DNA from: Hydractinia symbiolongicarpus
Taxonomy: Eukaryota > Cnidaria > Hydrozoa > Anthoathecata > Hydractiniidae
Direction of reading: 5' to 3'
Length of the DNA stretch: 64,000 bases
NCBI RefSeq assembly: GCF_029227915.1
Contig: NC_079883.1
Span: 29,824,001-29,888,000 of the forward strand
The position numbers and the translations under genes are program-made. Position 1 is the first letter of the stretch; each line of letters starts with the position of its first letter. Below the pieces are notes generated by a model. It did not search any database and was not told the origin of the DNA. It saw only the letters and a program-made list of their open reading frames with translations. Shown here in pieces: positions 1 through 10,800 of this stretch.

Positions 1-11
1 GCAGTATCAAT

Positions 12-29
12 CCGTTTGAGTTACAACGG
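12..29 (+). other. Dyad CCGTT-8nt-AACGG in the conserved core (example)
   Basis: CCGTT at 12-16 and AACGG at 25-29 are perfect inverted repeats around an eight-base spacer (TGAGTTAC). The same 18 bases recur in most of the 172 monomers, at the best-conserved point of the repeat. Monomers with the CCATT core also change the right arm to AACTG, which does not restore pairing. The dyad is therefore not maintained in that subtype. Confidence 0.8.
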
Positions 30-472
30 TTGCGTCACATATTCGTACCAAACTGTATTTAGTGATATCTTTCCGATATTACTAAGTTATATTGCTTTTA
101 ACAGTGAAACGATTGACTGTGGAACTTAATTGAACTAACTTTGGACTGTGACCTTATAAATGTGATAAGTGAGCCAACTGGAACCAAGAAGTAACATTCT
201 TCTTAATTTTACATGATTGCCGGAACTCAGCGTTTACACTGGGCGCTGTGGTAGCACTTTATTTAAAAATTTAAATAAAAAGGTCTTTTCCTACTGTGGG
301 AAAAATCCTGGCAGTTAGCACGAGCTGAATAAAGAGGAACAGTTCCAAAGACTACATTTCATTGTCTTTCTAGCGGTATAAATCCGTTTGAGTTACAACG
401 GTTGCGTCACATATTCGTACCTACATTTATTTAGCGATAGTATTCGGATATTACTGGGTTGCATCGCTTTTA

Positions 473-492
473 ACAGTGAAACGTTTGACTGT
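473..492 (+). other. Imperfect 20-bp palindrome ACAGT-g-AAACGTTT-g-ACTGT (example)
   Basis: Eighteen of the 20 bases are dyad-symmetric, the only break being a G/G pair at positions 6 and 15. The centre AAACGTTT is a perfect 8-bp palindrome. It is present in the monomer types that read GAAACGTTTGAC. In the types that read GAAACGATTGAC the centre is lost. The two versions alternate through the HORs. Confidence 0.85.
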
Positions 493-630
493 GGGACTTA
501 ATTAAACTGATTTTGGACTTTGACCTTATAAATGTAATAAATAAGCCAGTTTGACTACAAGAAATAACATTCTTCTTAATTCGACATGATTGCTGGAATT
601 CAGCAATTACACTGGGCGCTGTGGTAGTGC

Positions 631-664
631 TTTATTTAAAAATTTAGATAAATAAGTCTTTTTA
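631..664 (+). other. A/T-tract segment of the monomer (example)
   Basis: Between the GGTAGTGC segment and the second ACTGTGGGA, each monomer has about 35 bases that are almost all A and T. They contain runs such as TTTAAAAATTTAGATAAATA followed by a T run of five to eight. Runs of A and T spaced about one helical turn apart are known to bend DNA and are common in satellites. Bending here is my inference. Confidence 0.6.
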
Positions 665-2475
665 ACTGTGGGACTAATCCTGGCCGTTAGCATGCGCTGA
701 AGAAATAGAGAAATTCTCAAAAACTACATTTCATCGACTTCTTGGCGGTATCAATCCGTTTGAGTTACAACGGTTGCGTCACATATTCGTATCAACATGT
801 ATTTAGCGATAGTATTCTGATATTACTAGGTTGCATCGCCTTTAACAGTGAAACTATTGACTGTGGGACTTAATTGAACTAACTTTCGACTGTGACCTGA
901 TAAATGTTAAAAATGAGCCAGTTTGACTACAAGAAATAACATTCTTCTTAATTTGACACGATTGCTGGAGCTGAGCGATTACGCTGGGCGCTGTGGTAGC
1001 ACTTTATTAAAAAATTTAAATAAAAAATTCATTTTTTACTGTGGGAGCAATCCTAGCCGTTAGTTCGCGCTGAAGAAATAGAGAAAGTTTCAAGAACTAC
1101 ATTTCATTGACTCACTAACGGTGTCAATCCGTTTGAGTTACAACGGTTGCGTCACATATTCGTACCAACATGTATTTAGTGATTTTCTTCCGATATTTCT
1201 AAGTTATATCGCTTTTAACAGTGAAACGATTGACGGTGGGAATTAATTGAACTGACTCTGGACTATGTCCTTATAAATGTGACAGATGAGCGAATTGGTC
1301 TCCAAGGAATAACTTTCTTCTTAATTTGACGTGATGGCTGGAATTCAGCGAGTACATTAGGCTCTGTGGAAGGCTTTATTTTAAAATATAGATAAATAAG
1401 TCTTTTCCTACTGTGGGAAAAATCCTGGCCGTTAGCACGAGCTGAATAAAGAGGAACAGTTCCAAAGACTACATTTCATTGACTTTCTAGCGGTATAAAT
1501 CCGTTTGAGTTACAACGGTTGCGTCACATATTCGTACCAACATGTATTTAGCGATATTATTCGGATATTACTTGGTTGCATCGCTTTTAACAGTGAAACG
1601 TTTGACTGTGAGACTTAATTAAACTGATTTTGGACTTTGACCTTATAAATGTGATAAATGAGCCAGTTTGACTACAAGAAATAACATTCTTCTTAATTTG
1701 ACATGATTGCTGGAATTCAGCGATTACAATAGGCTCTGTGGTAGCGTTTTATATAAAAATTTAGATAAATAAGTCTTTTTTTACTGTGGGACCAATCCTG
1801 GCTGTTAGCACGCACTGAAGAAATAGAGATTCCCAAAAACTTCATTTCATTGACTTCTTGGCAGCATCAATCCGTTTGAGTTACAACGGTTGCGTCACAT
1901 ATTCGTACCAACCTGTATTTAGTGATATCTTTCCGATATTACTAAGTTATATTGCTTTTAACAGTGAAACGATTGACTGTGGAACTTAATTGAACTAACT
2001 TTGGACTGTGACCTTATAAATGTGATAAGTGAGCCAACTGGAACCAAGAAGTAACATTCTTCTTAATTTTACATGATTGCCGGAACTCAGCGTTTACACT
2101 GGGCGCTGTGGTAGCACTTTATTTAAAAATTTAAATAAAAAGGTCTTTTCCTACTGTGGGAAAAATCCTGGCAGTTAGCACGAGCTGAATAAAGAGGAAC
2201 AGTTCCAAAGACTACATTTCATTGTCTTTCTAGCGGTATAAATCCGTTTGAGTTACAACGGTTGCGTCACATATTCGTACCTACATTTATTTAGCGATAG
2301 TATTCGGATATTACTGGGTTGCATCGCTTTTAACAGTGAAACGTTTGACTGTGGGACTTAATTAAACTGATTTTGGACTTTGACCTTATAAATGTGATAA
2401 ATGAGCCAGTTTTACTACAAGAAGTAACATTCTTCTTAATTTGACATGATTGCTGGAACTCAGCGATTACACTGG

Positions 2476-2490
2476 GCGCTGTGGCAGCGC
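2476..2490 (+). other. Hairpin-capable GCGCT-5nt-AGCGC (example)
   Basis: GCGCT at 2476-2480 and AGCGC at 2486-2490 form a perfect 5-bp inverted repeat around GTGGC. The same element, with spacer GTGGC or GTGGA, recurs in many monomers, for example near 5447, 12490, 16200, 35442, 39537 and 45880. Other subtypes carry AGCAC, AGAGT or AACTC in place of the right arm. Confidence 0.75.
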
Positions 2491-2993
2491 TTTATTAAAA
2501 ATTTAAATAAAAAAGTCATTTTTTACTGTGGGACCAATCCAAGCCGTTAGTTCGAGCTGAAAAAATAGAGACATTCTCAAAAACTACATTTCATTAACTT
2601 CTTGGCCGTATCAATCCGTTTGAGTTACAACGGTTGCGTCACATATTCGTACCAACATGTATTTAGCGATATTTTTCTGATATTACTAGGTTGCATCGCC
2701 TTTAACAATGAAATGCTTGACTGTGGGATTTAATTGAACTAACTTTGGACTGTGACCTGATAAATGTAATAAATAAGCCAGTTTGACTACAAGAAATAAC
2801 ATTCTTCTTAATTCGACATGATTGCTGGAATTCAGCAATTACACTGGGCGCTGTGGTGATGCTTTATTTAAAAATTTAGATAAATAAGTCTTTTTAACTG
2901 TGGGACTAATCCTGGCCGTTAGCATGCGCTGAAGAAATAGAGACATTCTCAAAAACTACATTTCATCGACTTCTTGGCGGTATCAATCCGTTT

Positions 2994-3358
2994 GAGTTAC
3001 AACGGTTGCGTCACATATTCGTATCAACATGTATTTAGCGATAGTATTCTGATATTACTAGGTTGCATCGCCTTTAACAGTGAAACTATTGACTGTGGGA
3101 CTTAATTGAACTAACTTTCGACTGTGACCTGATAAATGTTAAAAATGAGCCAGTTTGACTACAAGAAATAACATTCTTCTTAATTTGACACGATTGCTGG
3201 AGCTGAGCGATTACGCTGGGCGCTGTGGTAGCACTTTATTAAAAAATTTAAATAAAAAATTCATTTTTTACTGTGGGAGCAATCCTAGCCGTTATCGCGA
3301 AATAGCGACAGTTTCAAAAGCTACATTTCATTGACTTTCTAACGGTATCAATCCATTT
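2994..3358 (+). repeat. 365-bp monomer subtype (8-bp internal deletion)
   Basis: This is the first of eight 365-bp monomers. The others start at 5965, 8566, 9304, 10041, 10779, 13752 and 14490. Each reads CGTTATCGCGAAATAGCG, where related monomers read CGTTATCGCGCGCTGAAGAAATAG, so eight bases are absent. Each is followed by a monomer with the altered core ACAACTGTTGCGTCATATATTAG. The subtype is confined to HOR-1 and HOR-2. Confidence 0.9.
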
Positions 3359-4831
3359 GAGTTACAACTGTTGCGTCATATATTAGTCCCCACATATATT
3401 TAGCAATAGTATTCGGGTATTACTATATTGCATCGGTTTTAACAGTGAAACGTTTGACTGTGGGACTTAATTGAACTGACTCAGGACTGTGACCTTGTAA
3501 ATTCGATAAATGAACCAACTTGACTACAATAAGTAATATTCTTCTTAATTTGACTTGATTGCTGAAACTCAGCGATTGCAGTGGGCGCTGTGGTAGAGTT
3601 TTATTTAAAAATTAAGTTAAATAAGTCTTTTTTTACTGTGGGACTAATCCTGGCCGTTAGCACGCGCTGAAGAAATAGAGACATTCTCAAAAACTACATC
3701 TTATCGTCTTCTTGGCGGTATCAATCCGTTTGAGTTACAACGGTTGCGTCACATATTCGTATCAACATGTATTTAGCGATAGTATTCTGATATTACTAGG
3801 TTGCATTGCCTTTAACAGTGAAACGTTTGACTGTGGGACTTAATTGAACTGACTCAGGACTGTGACCTTGTAAATTCGATAAATGAACCAATTTGACTAC
3901 AATAAGTAATATTCTTCTTAATTTGACTTGATTGCTGAAACTCAGCGATTGCAGTGGGCGCTGTGGTAGCACTTTGTTAAAAAATTAGGATAAATAAGTC
4001 ATTTTTTACTGTGGGACCAATCCTAGCCGTTAGTTCGCGCTGAAGAAATAGAGAAAGTTTCAAGAACTACATTTTATTGACTTACTAACGGTGTCAATCC
4101 GTTTGAGTTACAACGGTTGCGTCACATATTCGTACCAACATGTATTTAGTGATTTTCTTCCGATATTTCTAAGTTATATCGCTTTTAACAGTGAAACGAT
4201 TGACGGTGAGAATTAATTGAACTGACTCTGGACTATGTCCTTATAAATGTGACAGATGAGCGAATTGGTCTCCAAGGAATAACTTTCTTCTTAATTTGAC
4301 GTGATGGCTGGAATTCAGCGAGTACATTAGGCTCTGTGGAAGCGCTTTATTTAAAAATTTAGATAAATAAGTCTTTTCCTACTGTGGGAAAAATCCTGGC
4401 CGTTAGCATGAGCTGAATAAAGAGGAACAGTTCCAAAGACTATATTTCATTGACTTTCTAGCGGTATAAATCCGTTTGAGTTACAACGGTTGCGTCACAT
4501 ATTCGTACCAACATGTATTTAGCGATATTATTCGGATATTACTTGGTTGCATCGCTTTTAACAGTGAAACGTTTGACTGTGGGACTTAATTAAACTGATT
4601 TTGGACTTTGACCTTATAAATGTGATAAATGAGCCAGTTTGACTACAAGAAATAACATTCTTCTTAATTTGACATGATTGCTGGAATTCAGCGATTACAA
4701 TAGGCTCTGTGGTAGCGTTTTATATAAAAATTTAGATAAATAAGTCTTTTTTTACTGTGGGACCAATCCTGGCTGTTAGCACGCACTGAAGAAATAGAGA
4801 TTCCCAAAAACTTCATTTCATTGACTTCTTG

Positions 4832-7460
4832 GCAGTATCAATCCGTTTGAGTTACAACGGTTGCGTCACATATTCGTACCAACCTGTATTTAGTGATATC
4901 TTTCCGATATTACTAAGTTATATTGCTTTTAACAGTGAAACGATTGACTGTGGAACTTAATTGAACTAACTTTGGACTGTGACCTTATAAATGTGATAAG
5001 TGAGCCAACTGGAACCAAGAAGTAACATTCTTCTTAATTTTACATGATTGCCGGAAATCAGCGTTTACACTGGGCGCTGTGGTAGCACTTTATTTAAAAA
5101 TTTAAATAAAAAGGTCTTTTCCTACTGTGGGAAAAATCCTGGCAGTTAGCACGAGCTGAATAAAGAGGAACAGTTCCAAAGACTACATTTCATTGTCTTT
5201 CTAGCGGTATAAATCCGTTTGAGCTACAACGGTTGCGTCACATATTCGTACCTACATTTATTTAGCGATAGTATTCGGATATTACTGGGTTGCATCGCTT
5301 TTAACAGTGAAACGTTTGACTGTGGGACTTAATTAAACTGATTTTGGACTTTGACCTTATAAATGTGATAAATGAGCCAGTTTTACTACAAGAAGTAACA
5401 TTCTTCTTAATTTGACATGATTGCTGGAACTCAGCGATTACACTGGGCGCTGTGGCAGCGCTTTATTAAAAATTTAAATAAAAAAGTCATTTTTTACTGT
5501 GGGACCAATCCAAGCCGTTAGTTCGCGCTGAAAAAATAGAGACATTCTCAAAAACTACATTTCATTAACTTCTTGGCCGTATCAATCCGTTTGAGTTACA
5601 ACGGTTGCGTCACATATTCGTACCAACATGTATTTAGCGATATTTTTCTGATATTACTAGGTTGCATCGCCTTTAACAATGAAATGCTTGACTGTGGGAT
5701 TTAATTGAACTAACTTTGGACTGTGACCTGATAAATGTAATAAATAAGCCAGTTTGACTAAAAGAAATAACATTCTTCTTAATTCGACATGATTGCTGGA
5801 ATTCAGCAATTACACTGGGCGCTGTGGTGATGCTTTATTTAAAAATTTAGATAAATAAGTCTTTTTAACTGTGGGACTAATCCTGGCCGTTAGCATGCGC
5901 TGAAGAAATAGAGACATTCTCAAAAACTACATTTCATCGACTTCTTGGCGGTATCAATCCGTTTGAGTTACAACGGTTGCGTCACATATTCGTATCAACA
6001 TGTATTTAGCGATAGTATTCTGATATTACTAGGTTGCATCGCCTTTAACAGTGAAACTATTGACTGTGGGACTTAATTGAACTAACTTTCGACTGTGACC
6101 TGATAAATGTTAAAAATGAGCCAGTTTGACTACAAGAAATAACATTCTTCTTAATTTGACACGATTGCTGGAGCTGAGCGATTACGCTGGGCGCTGTGGT
6201 AGCACTTTATTAAAAAATTTAAATAAAAAATTCATTTTTTACTGTGGGAGCAATCCTAGCCGTTATCGCGAAATAGCGACAGTTTCAAAAGCTACATTTC
6301 ATTTACTTTCTAACGGTATCAATCCATTTGAGTTACAACTGTTGCGTCATATATTAGTCCCCACATATATTTAGCAATAGTATTCGGGTATTACTATATT
6401 GCATCGGTTTTAACAGTGAAACGTTTGACTGTGGGACTTAATTGAACTGACTCAGGACTGTGACCTTGTAAATTCGATAAATGAACCAACTTGACTACAA
6501 TAAGTAATATTCTTCTTAATTTGACTTGATTGCTGAAACTCAGCGATTGCAGTGGGCGCTGTGGTAGAGTTTTATTTAAAAATTAAGTTAAATAAGTCTT
6601 TTTTTACTGTGGGACTAATCCTGGCCGTTAGCACGCGCTGAAGAAATAGAGACATTCTCAAAAACTACATCTTATCGTCTTCTTGGCGGTATCAATCCGT
6701 TTGAGTTACAACGGTTGCGTCACATATTCGTATCAACATGTATTTAGCGATAGTATTCTGATATTACTAGGTTGCATCGCCTTTAACAGTGAAACGTTTG
6801 ACTGTGGGACTTAATTGAACTGACTCAGGACTGTGACCTTGTAAATTCGATAAATGAACCAATTTGACTACAATAAGTAATATTCTTCTTAATTTGACTT
6901 GATTGCTGAAACTCAGCGATTGCAGTGGGCGCTGTGGTAGCACTTTGTTAAAAAATTAGGATAAATAAGTCATTTTTTACTGTGGGACCAATCCTAGCCG
7001 TTAGTTCGCGCTGAAGAAATAGAGAAAGTTTCAAGAACTACATTTTATTGACTTACTAACGGTGTCAATCCGTTTGAGTTACAACGGTTGCGTCACATAT
7101 TCGTACCAACATGTATTTAGTGATTTTCTTCCGATATTTCTAAGTTATATCGCTTTTAACAGTGAAACGATTGACGGTGAGAATTAATTGAACTGACTCT
7201 GGACTATGTCCTTATAAATGTGACAGATGAGCGAATTGGTCTCCAAGGAATAACTTTCTTCTTAATTTGACGTGATGGCTGGAATTCAGCGAGTACATTA
7301 GGCTCTGTGGAAGCGCTTTATTTAAAAATTTAGATAAATAAGTCTTTTCCTACTGTGGGAAAAATCCTGGCCGTTAGCATGAGCTGAATAAAGAGGAACA
7401 GTTCCAAAGACTATATTTCATTGACTTTCTAGCGGTATAAATCCGTTTGAGTTACAACGG
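4832..7460 (+). repeat. HOR-1, copy B (about 7 monomers, then switches family)
   Basis: Anchors are 4849, 5221, 5593, 5965, 6330, 6703 and 7076, each 2971 bp after its partner in copy A. The eighth monomer (anchor 7449) keeps copy A identity only up to the core, including the shared variant CTATATTTC just upstream of it. From about 7461 it becomes a different monomer type (GGTTACGTCACATATTCGTA, then a TATTCTGATATT segment). The HOR-1 boundary is therefore inside this monomer. Confidence 0.9.
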
Positions 7461-7821
7461 TTACGTCACATATTCGTACTAACATGTATTTAGCGATAGT
7501 ATTCTGATATTACTAGGTTGCATCGCCTTTAACAGTGAAACGATTGACTGTGAGACTTAAATAAACTGATTCTGGGCTGTGACCTTGTAAATGCAATAAA
7601 TAAGCCAATTGTGCTCCAAGGAATATCATTCTTCTTAATTCGACATGATTTCTGGAATTCAGCGAGTACACTAGGCTCTGTGGTAGTGCTTTATTAAAAA
7701 ATTTAGATAAATAAGTCTTTTTTTACTGTGGGACTAATCCTGGTCGTTAGCACGCGCTGAAGAAATAGAGCCATTCTCAAAAACTACATTTCATCGACTT
7801 CTTGGCGGTATCAATCCGTTT
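7461..7821 (+). repeat. Transitional monomer between HOR-1 and HOR-2
   Basis: This monomer (anchor 7449) has a HOR-1 left end. Its second half carries CCAAGGAATATCATTCTTC, GATTTCTGGAATTCAGCGAG and CTGGTCGTTAGCACG. That second half is closest to the monomers at 19948 and 25160, which lie in HOR-3 more than 12 kb away. It is a junction monomer with no gene content. Confidence 0.75.
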
Positions 7822-10800
7822 GAGTTACAACGGTTACGGCACATATTCGTACTAACATGTATTTAGCGATAGTATTCTGATATTACTAGGTTGCATCGCC
7901 TTTAACAGTGAAACGATTGACTGTGGGACTTAATTGAACTGATTTTGGACTTTGACCTTATTAATGTGACAAATGAGCCAGTTTAACTACAAGAAGTAAC
8001 ATTCTTCTTAATTTGACTTGATTGCTGGAACTCAGCGATTGCACTGGGCGCTGTGGTAGAGTTTTATTTAAAAAAAAGTTAAATAAGTCATTTTTTACTG
8101 TGGGACCAATCCCAGCCGTTATCGCGCGCTGAAGAAATAGCGACAGTTTCAAAAACTACATTTCATTGACTTTCTAACGGTATCAATCCTTTGAGTTACA
8201 ACGGTTGCGCTAAATATTCGTCCCCACATGTATTCAGCGATAGTATTTGGATATTACTAGGTTGCATCGCTTTTAACAGTGAAACGTTTGACTGTGGGAC
8301 TTAATTGAACTGTTCTTGAACTTTCACCTTATAAATGTGATAAATGAGCCAGTTTGATTACAGGAAGTAACATTCTTCCTAATTTGACTTGATTGCTGGA
8401 ACTCAGCGATAGCACTAGGCGCTGTGGTAGAGTTTTATTTAAAAATTAAGATAAATAAGTCATTTTTCACTGTGGGACCAATCCTGGCCGTTAGTTCGCA
8501 CTGAAGAAATAGAGACACTCTCAAAAACTACATTTCATTAACTTCTTGGCCGTATCAATCCGTTTGAGTTACAACGGTTGCGTCACATATTCGTACCAAC
8601 ATGTATTTAGCGATATGTTTCTGATATTACTAGGTTGCATGGCCTTTAACAATGAAACGATTAACTGTGGGACTTAATTGAACTAACTTTGGACTGTGAC
8701 CTTATAAATGTTATAAATAAGCCAGTTTGACTACTAGAAATAACATTCTTCTTAATTTGACACGATTGCTGGAGCTGAGCGATTACGCTGGGCGCTGTGG
8801 TAGCACTTTATTAAAAAATTTAAATAAAAAATTCATTTTTTACTGTGGGAGCAATCCTAGCCGTTATCGCGAAATAGCGACAGTTTCAAAAGCTACATTT
8901 CATTGACTTTCTAACGGTATCAATCCATTTGAGTTACAACTGTTGCGTCATATATTAGTCCCAACATATATTTAGCAATAGTATTCGGGTATTACTATAT
9001 TGCATCGGTTTTAACAGTGAAACGTTTGACTGTGGGACTTAATTGAACTGACTCAGGACTGTGACCTTGTAAATTCGATAAATGAACCAATTTGACTACA
9101 ATAAGTAATATTCTTCTTAATTTGACTTGATTGCTGAAACTCAGCGATTGCAGTGGGCGCTGTGGTAGAGTTTTATTTAAAAATTAAGTTAAATAAGTCT
9201 TTTTTTACTGTGGGACTAATCCTGGCCGTTAGCACGCGCTGAAGAAATAGAGACATTCTCAAAAACTACATCTTATCGTCTTCTTGGCGGTATCAATCCG
9301 TTTGAGTTACAACGGTTGTGTCACATATTCGTATCAACATGTATTTAGCGATAGTATTCTGATATTACTAGGTTGAATCGCCTTTAACAGTGAAACGATT
9401 GACTGTGGGACTTAATTGAACTAACTTTCGACTGTGACCTGATAAATGTTAAAAATGAGCCAGTTTGACTACAAGAAATAACATTCTTCTTAATTTGACA
9501 CGATTGCTGGAGCTGAGCGATTACGCTGGGCGCTGTGGTAGCACTTTATTAAAAAATTTAAATAGAAAATTCATTTTTTACTGTGGGACCAATCCTAGCC
9601 GTTATCGCGAAATAGCGACAGTTTCAAATGCTACATTTCATTGACTTTCTAACGGTATCAATTCATTTGAGTTACAACTGTTGCGTCATATATTAGTCCC
9701 CACATATATTTAGCAATAGTATTCGGTATTACTATATTGCATCGCTTTTAACAGTGAAACGTTTGACTGTGGGACTTAATTGAACTGTTCTTGAACTTTC
9801 ACCTTATAAATGTGATAAATGAGCCAGTTTGATTACAGGAAGTAACATTCTTCCTAATTTGACTTGATTGCTGGAACTCAGCGATAGCACTAGGCGCTGT
9901 GGTAGAGTTTTATTTAAAAATTAAGATAAATAAGTCATTTTTCACTGTGGGACCAATCCTGGCCGTTAGTTCGCACTGAAGAAATAGAGACACTCTCAAA
10001 AACTACATTTCATTAACTTCTTGGCCGTATCAATCCGTTTGAGTTACAACGGTTGCGTCACATATTCGTACCAACATGTATTTAGCGATATGTTTCTGAT
10101 ATTACTAGGTTGCATGGCCTTTAACAATGAAACGATTAACTGTGGGACTTAATTGAACTAACTTTGGACTGTGACCTTATAAATGTTATAAATAAGCCAG
10201 TTTGACTACTAGAAATAACATTCTTCTTAATTTGACACGATTGCTGGAGCTGAGCGATTACGCTGGGCGCTGTGGTAGCACTTTATTAAAAAATTTAAAT
10301 AAAAAATTCATTTTTTACTGTGGGAGCAATCCTAGCCGTTATCGCGAAATAGCGACAGTTTCAAAAGCTACATTTCATTGACTTTCTAACGGTATCAATC
10401 CATTTGAGTTACAACTGTTGCGTCATATATTAGTCCCAACATATATTTAGCAATAGTATTCGGGTATTACTATATTGCATCGGTTTTAACAGTGAAACGT
10501 TTGACTGTGGGACTTAATTGAACTGACTCAGGACTGTGACCTTGTAAATTCGATAAATGAACCAATTTGACTACAATAAGTAATATTCTTCTTAATTTGA
10601 CTTGATTGCTGAAACTCAGCGATTGCAGTGGGCGCTGTGGTAGAGTTTTATTTAAAAATTAAGTTAAATAAGTCTTTTTTTACTGTGGGACTAATCCTGG
10701 CCGTTAGCACGCGCTGAAGAAATAGAGACATTCTCAAAAACTACATCTTATCGTCTTCTTGGCGGTATCAATCCGTTTGAGTTACAACGGTTGTGTCACA

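Larger units (their letters stand above)
390..761 (+). repeat. Representative satellite monomer (372 bp) with internal landmarks
   Basis: This monomer shows the internal plan. The conserved core starts at 390. An imperfect 20-bp palindrome lies at 473-492. The first ACTGTGGGAC is at about 488-497. The ACATTCTTCTTAATT segment is at about 568-582. A GAATTC (EcoRI) site is at 596-601. The A/T-tract segment is at about 631-660, the second ACTGTGGGA at about 665-673, and TTTCATCGACT at about 728-738. Its first half matches the monomer at 2250 and its second half matches the monomer at 2622, so it is also a recombinant hybrid, with a junction near 531-550. Confidence 0.9.
1..1860 (+). repeat. Five-monomer recombined derivative of HOR-1
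   Basis: Anchors are 18, 390, 762, 1135 and 1507. Base 1861 restarts the sequence seen at base 1, giving a 1860-bp period. Compared with the adjacent 8-monomer unit, the first, fourth and fifth monomers match types 1, 7 and 8. The second is a hybrid of types 2 and 3, with a junction near 531-550. The third is a hybrid of types 4 and 6, with a junction in the shared CAATCCTAGCCGTTA near 1050-1065. Three monomers are therefore missing relative to the 8-mer, as expected from two in-register exchanges. Confidence 0.88.
1861..4831 (+). repeat. HOR-1, copy A (8 monomers, 2971 bp)
   Basis: Anchors are 1878, 2250, 2622, 2994, 3359, 3732, 4105 and 4478. Every one recurs exactly 2971 bp downstream in copy B. 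By eye the two copies differ only at scattered single bases, for example TCGAGCTG near 2562 against TCGCGCTG in copy B. The monomer from 2994 to 3358 is the short 365-bp type. High identity between whole 8-mers, against clearly divergent neighbouring monomers, is the defining pattern of a higher-order repeat. Confidence 0.93.

Noticed and set aside
6126-6374. Open frame of 82 codons beginning MTTRNN, with a related 67-codon frame at 19487-19690
   Set aside because: It is read straight through two satellite monomers. It recurs only where the same monomer type recurs, is broken by stops in neighbouring copies of the same repeat, and has no recognisable domain.
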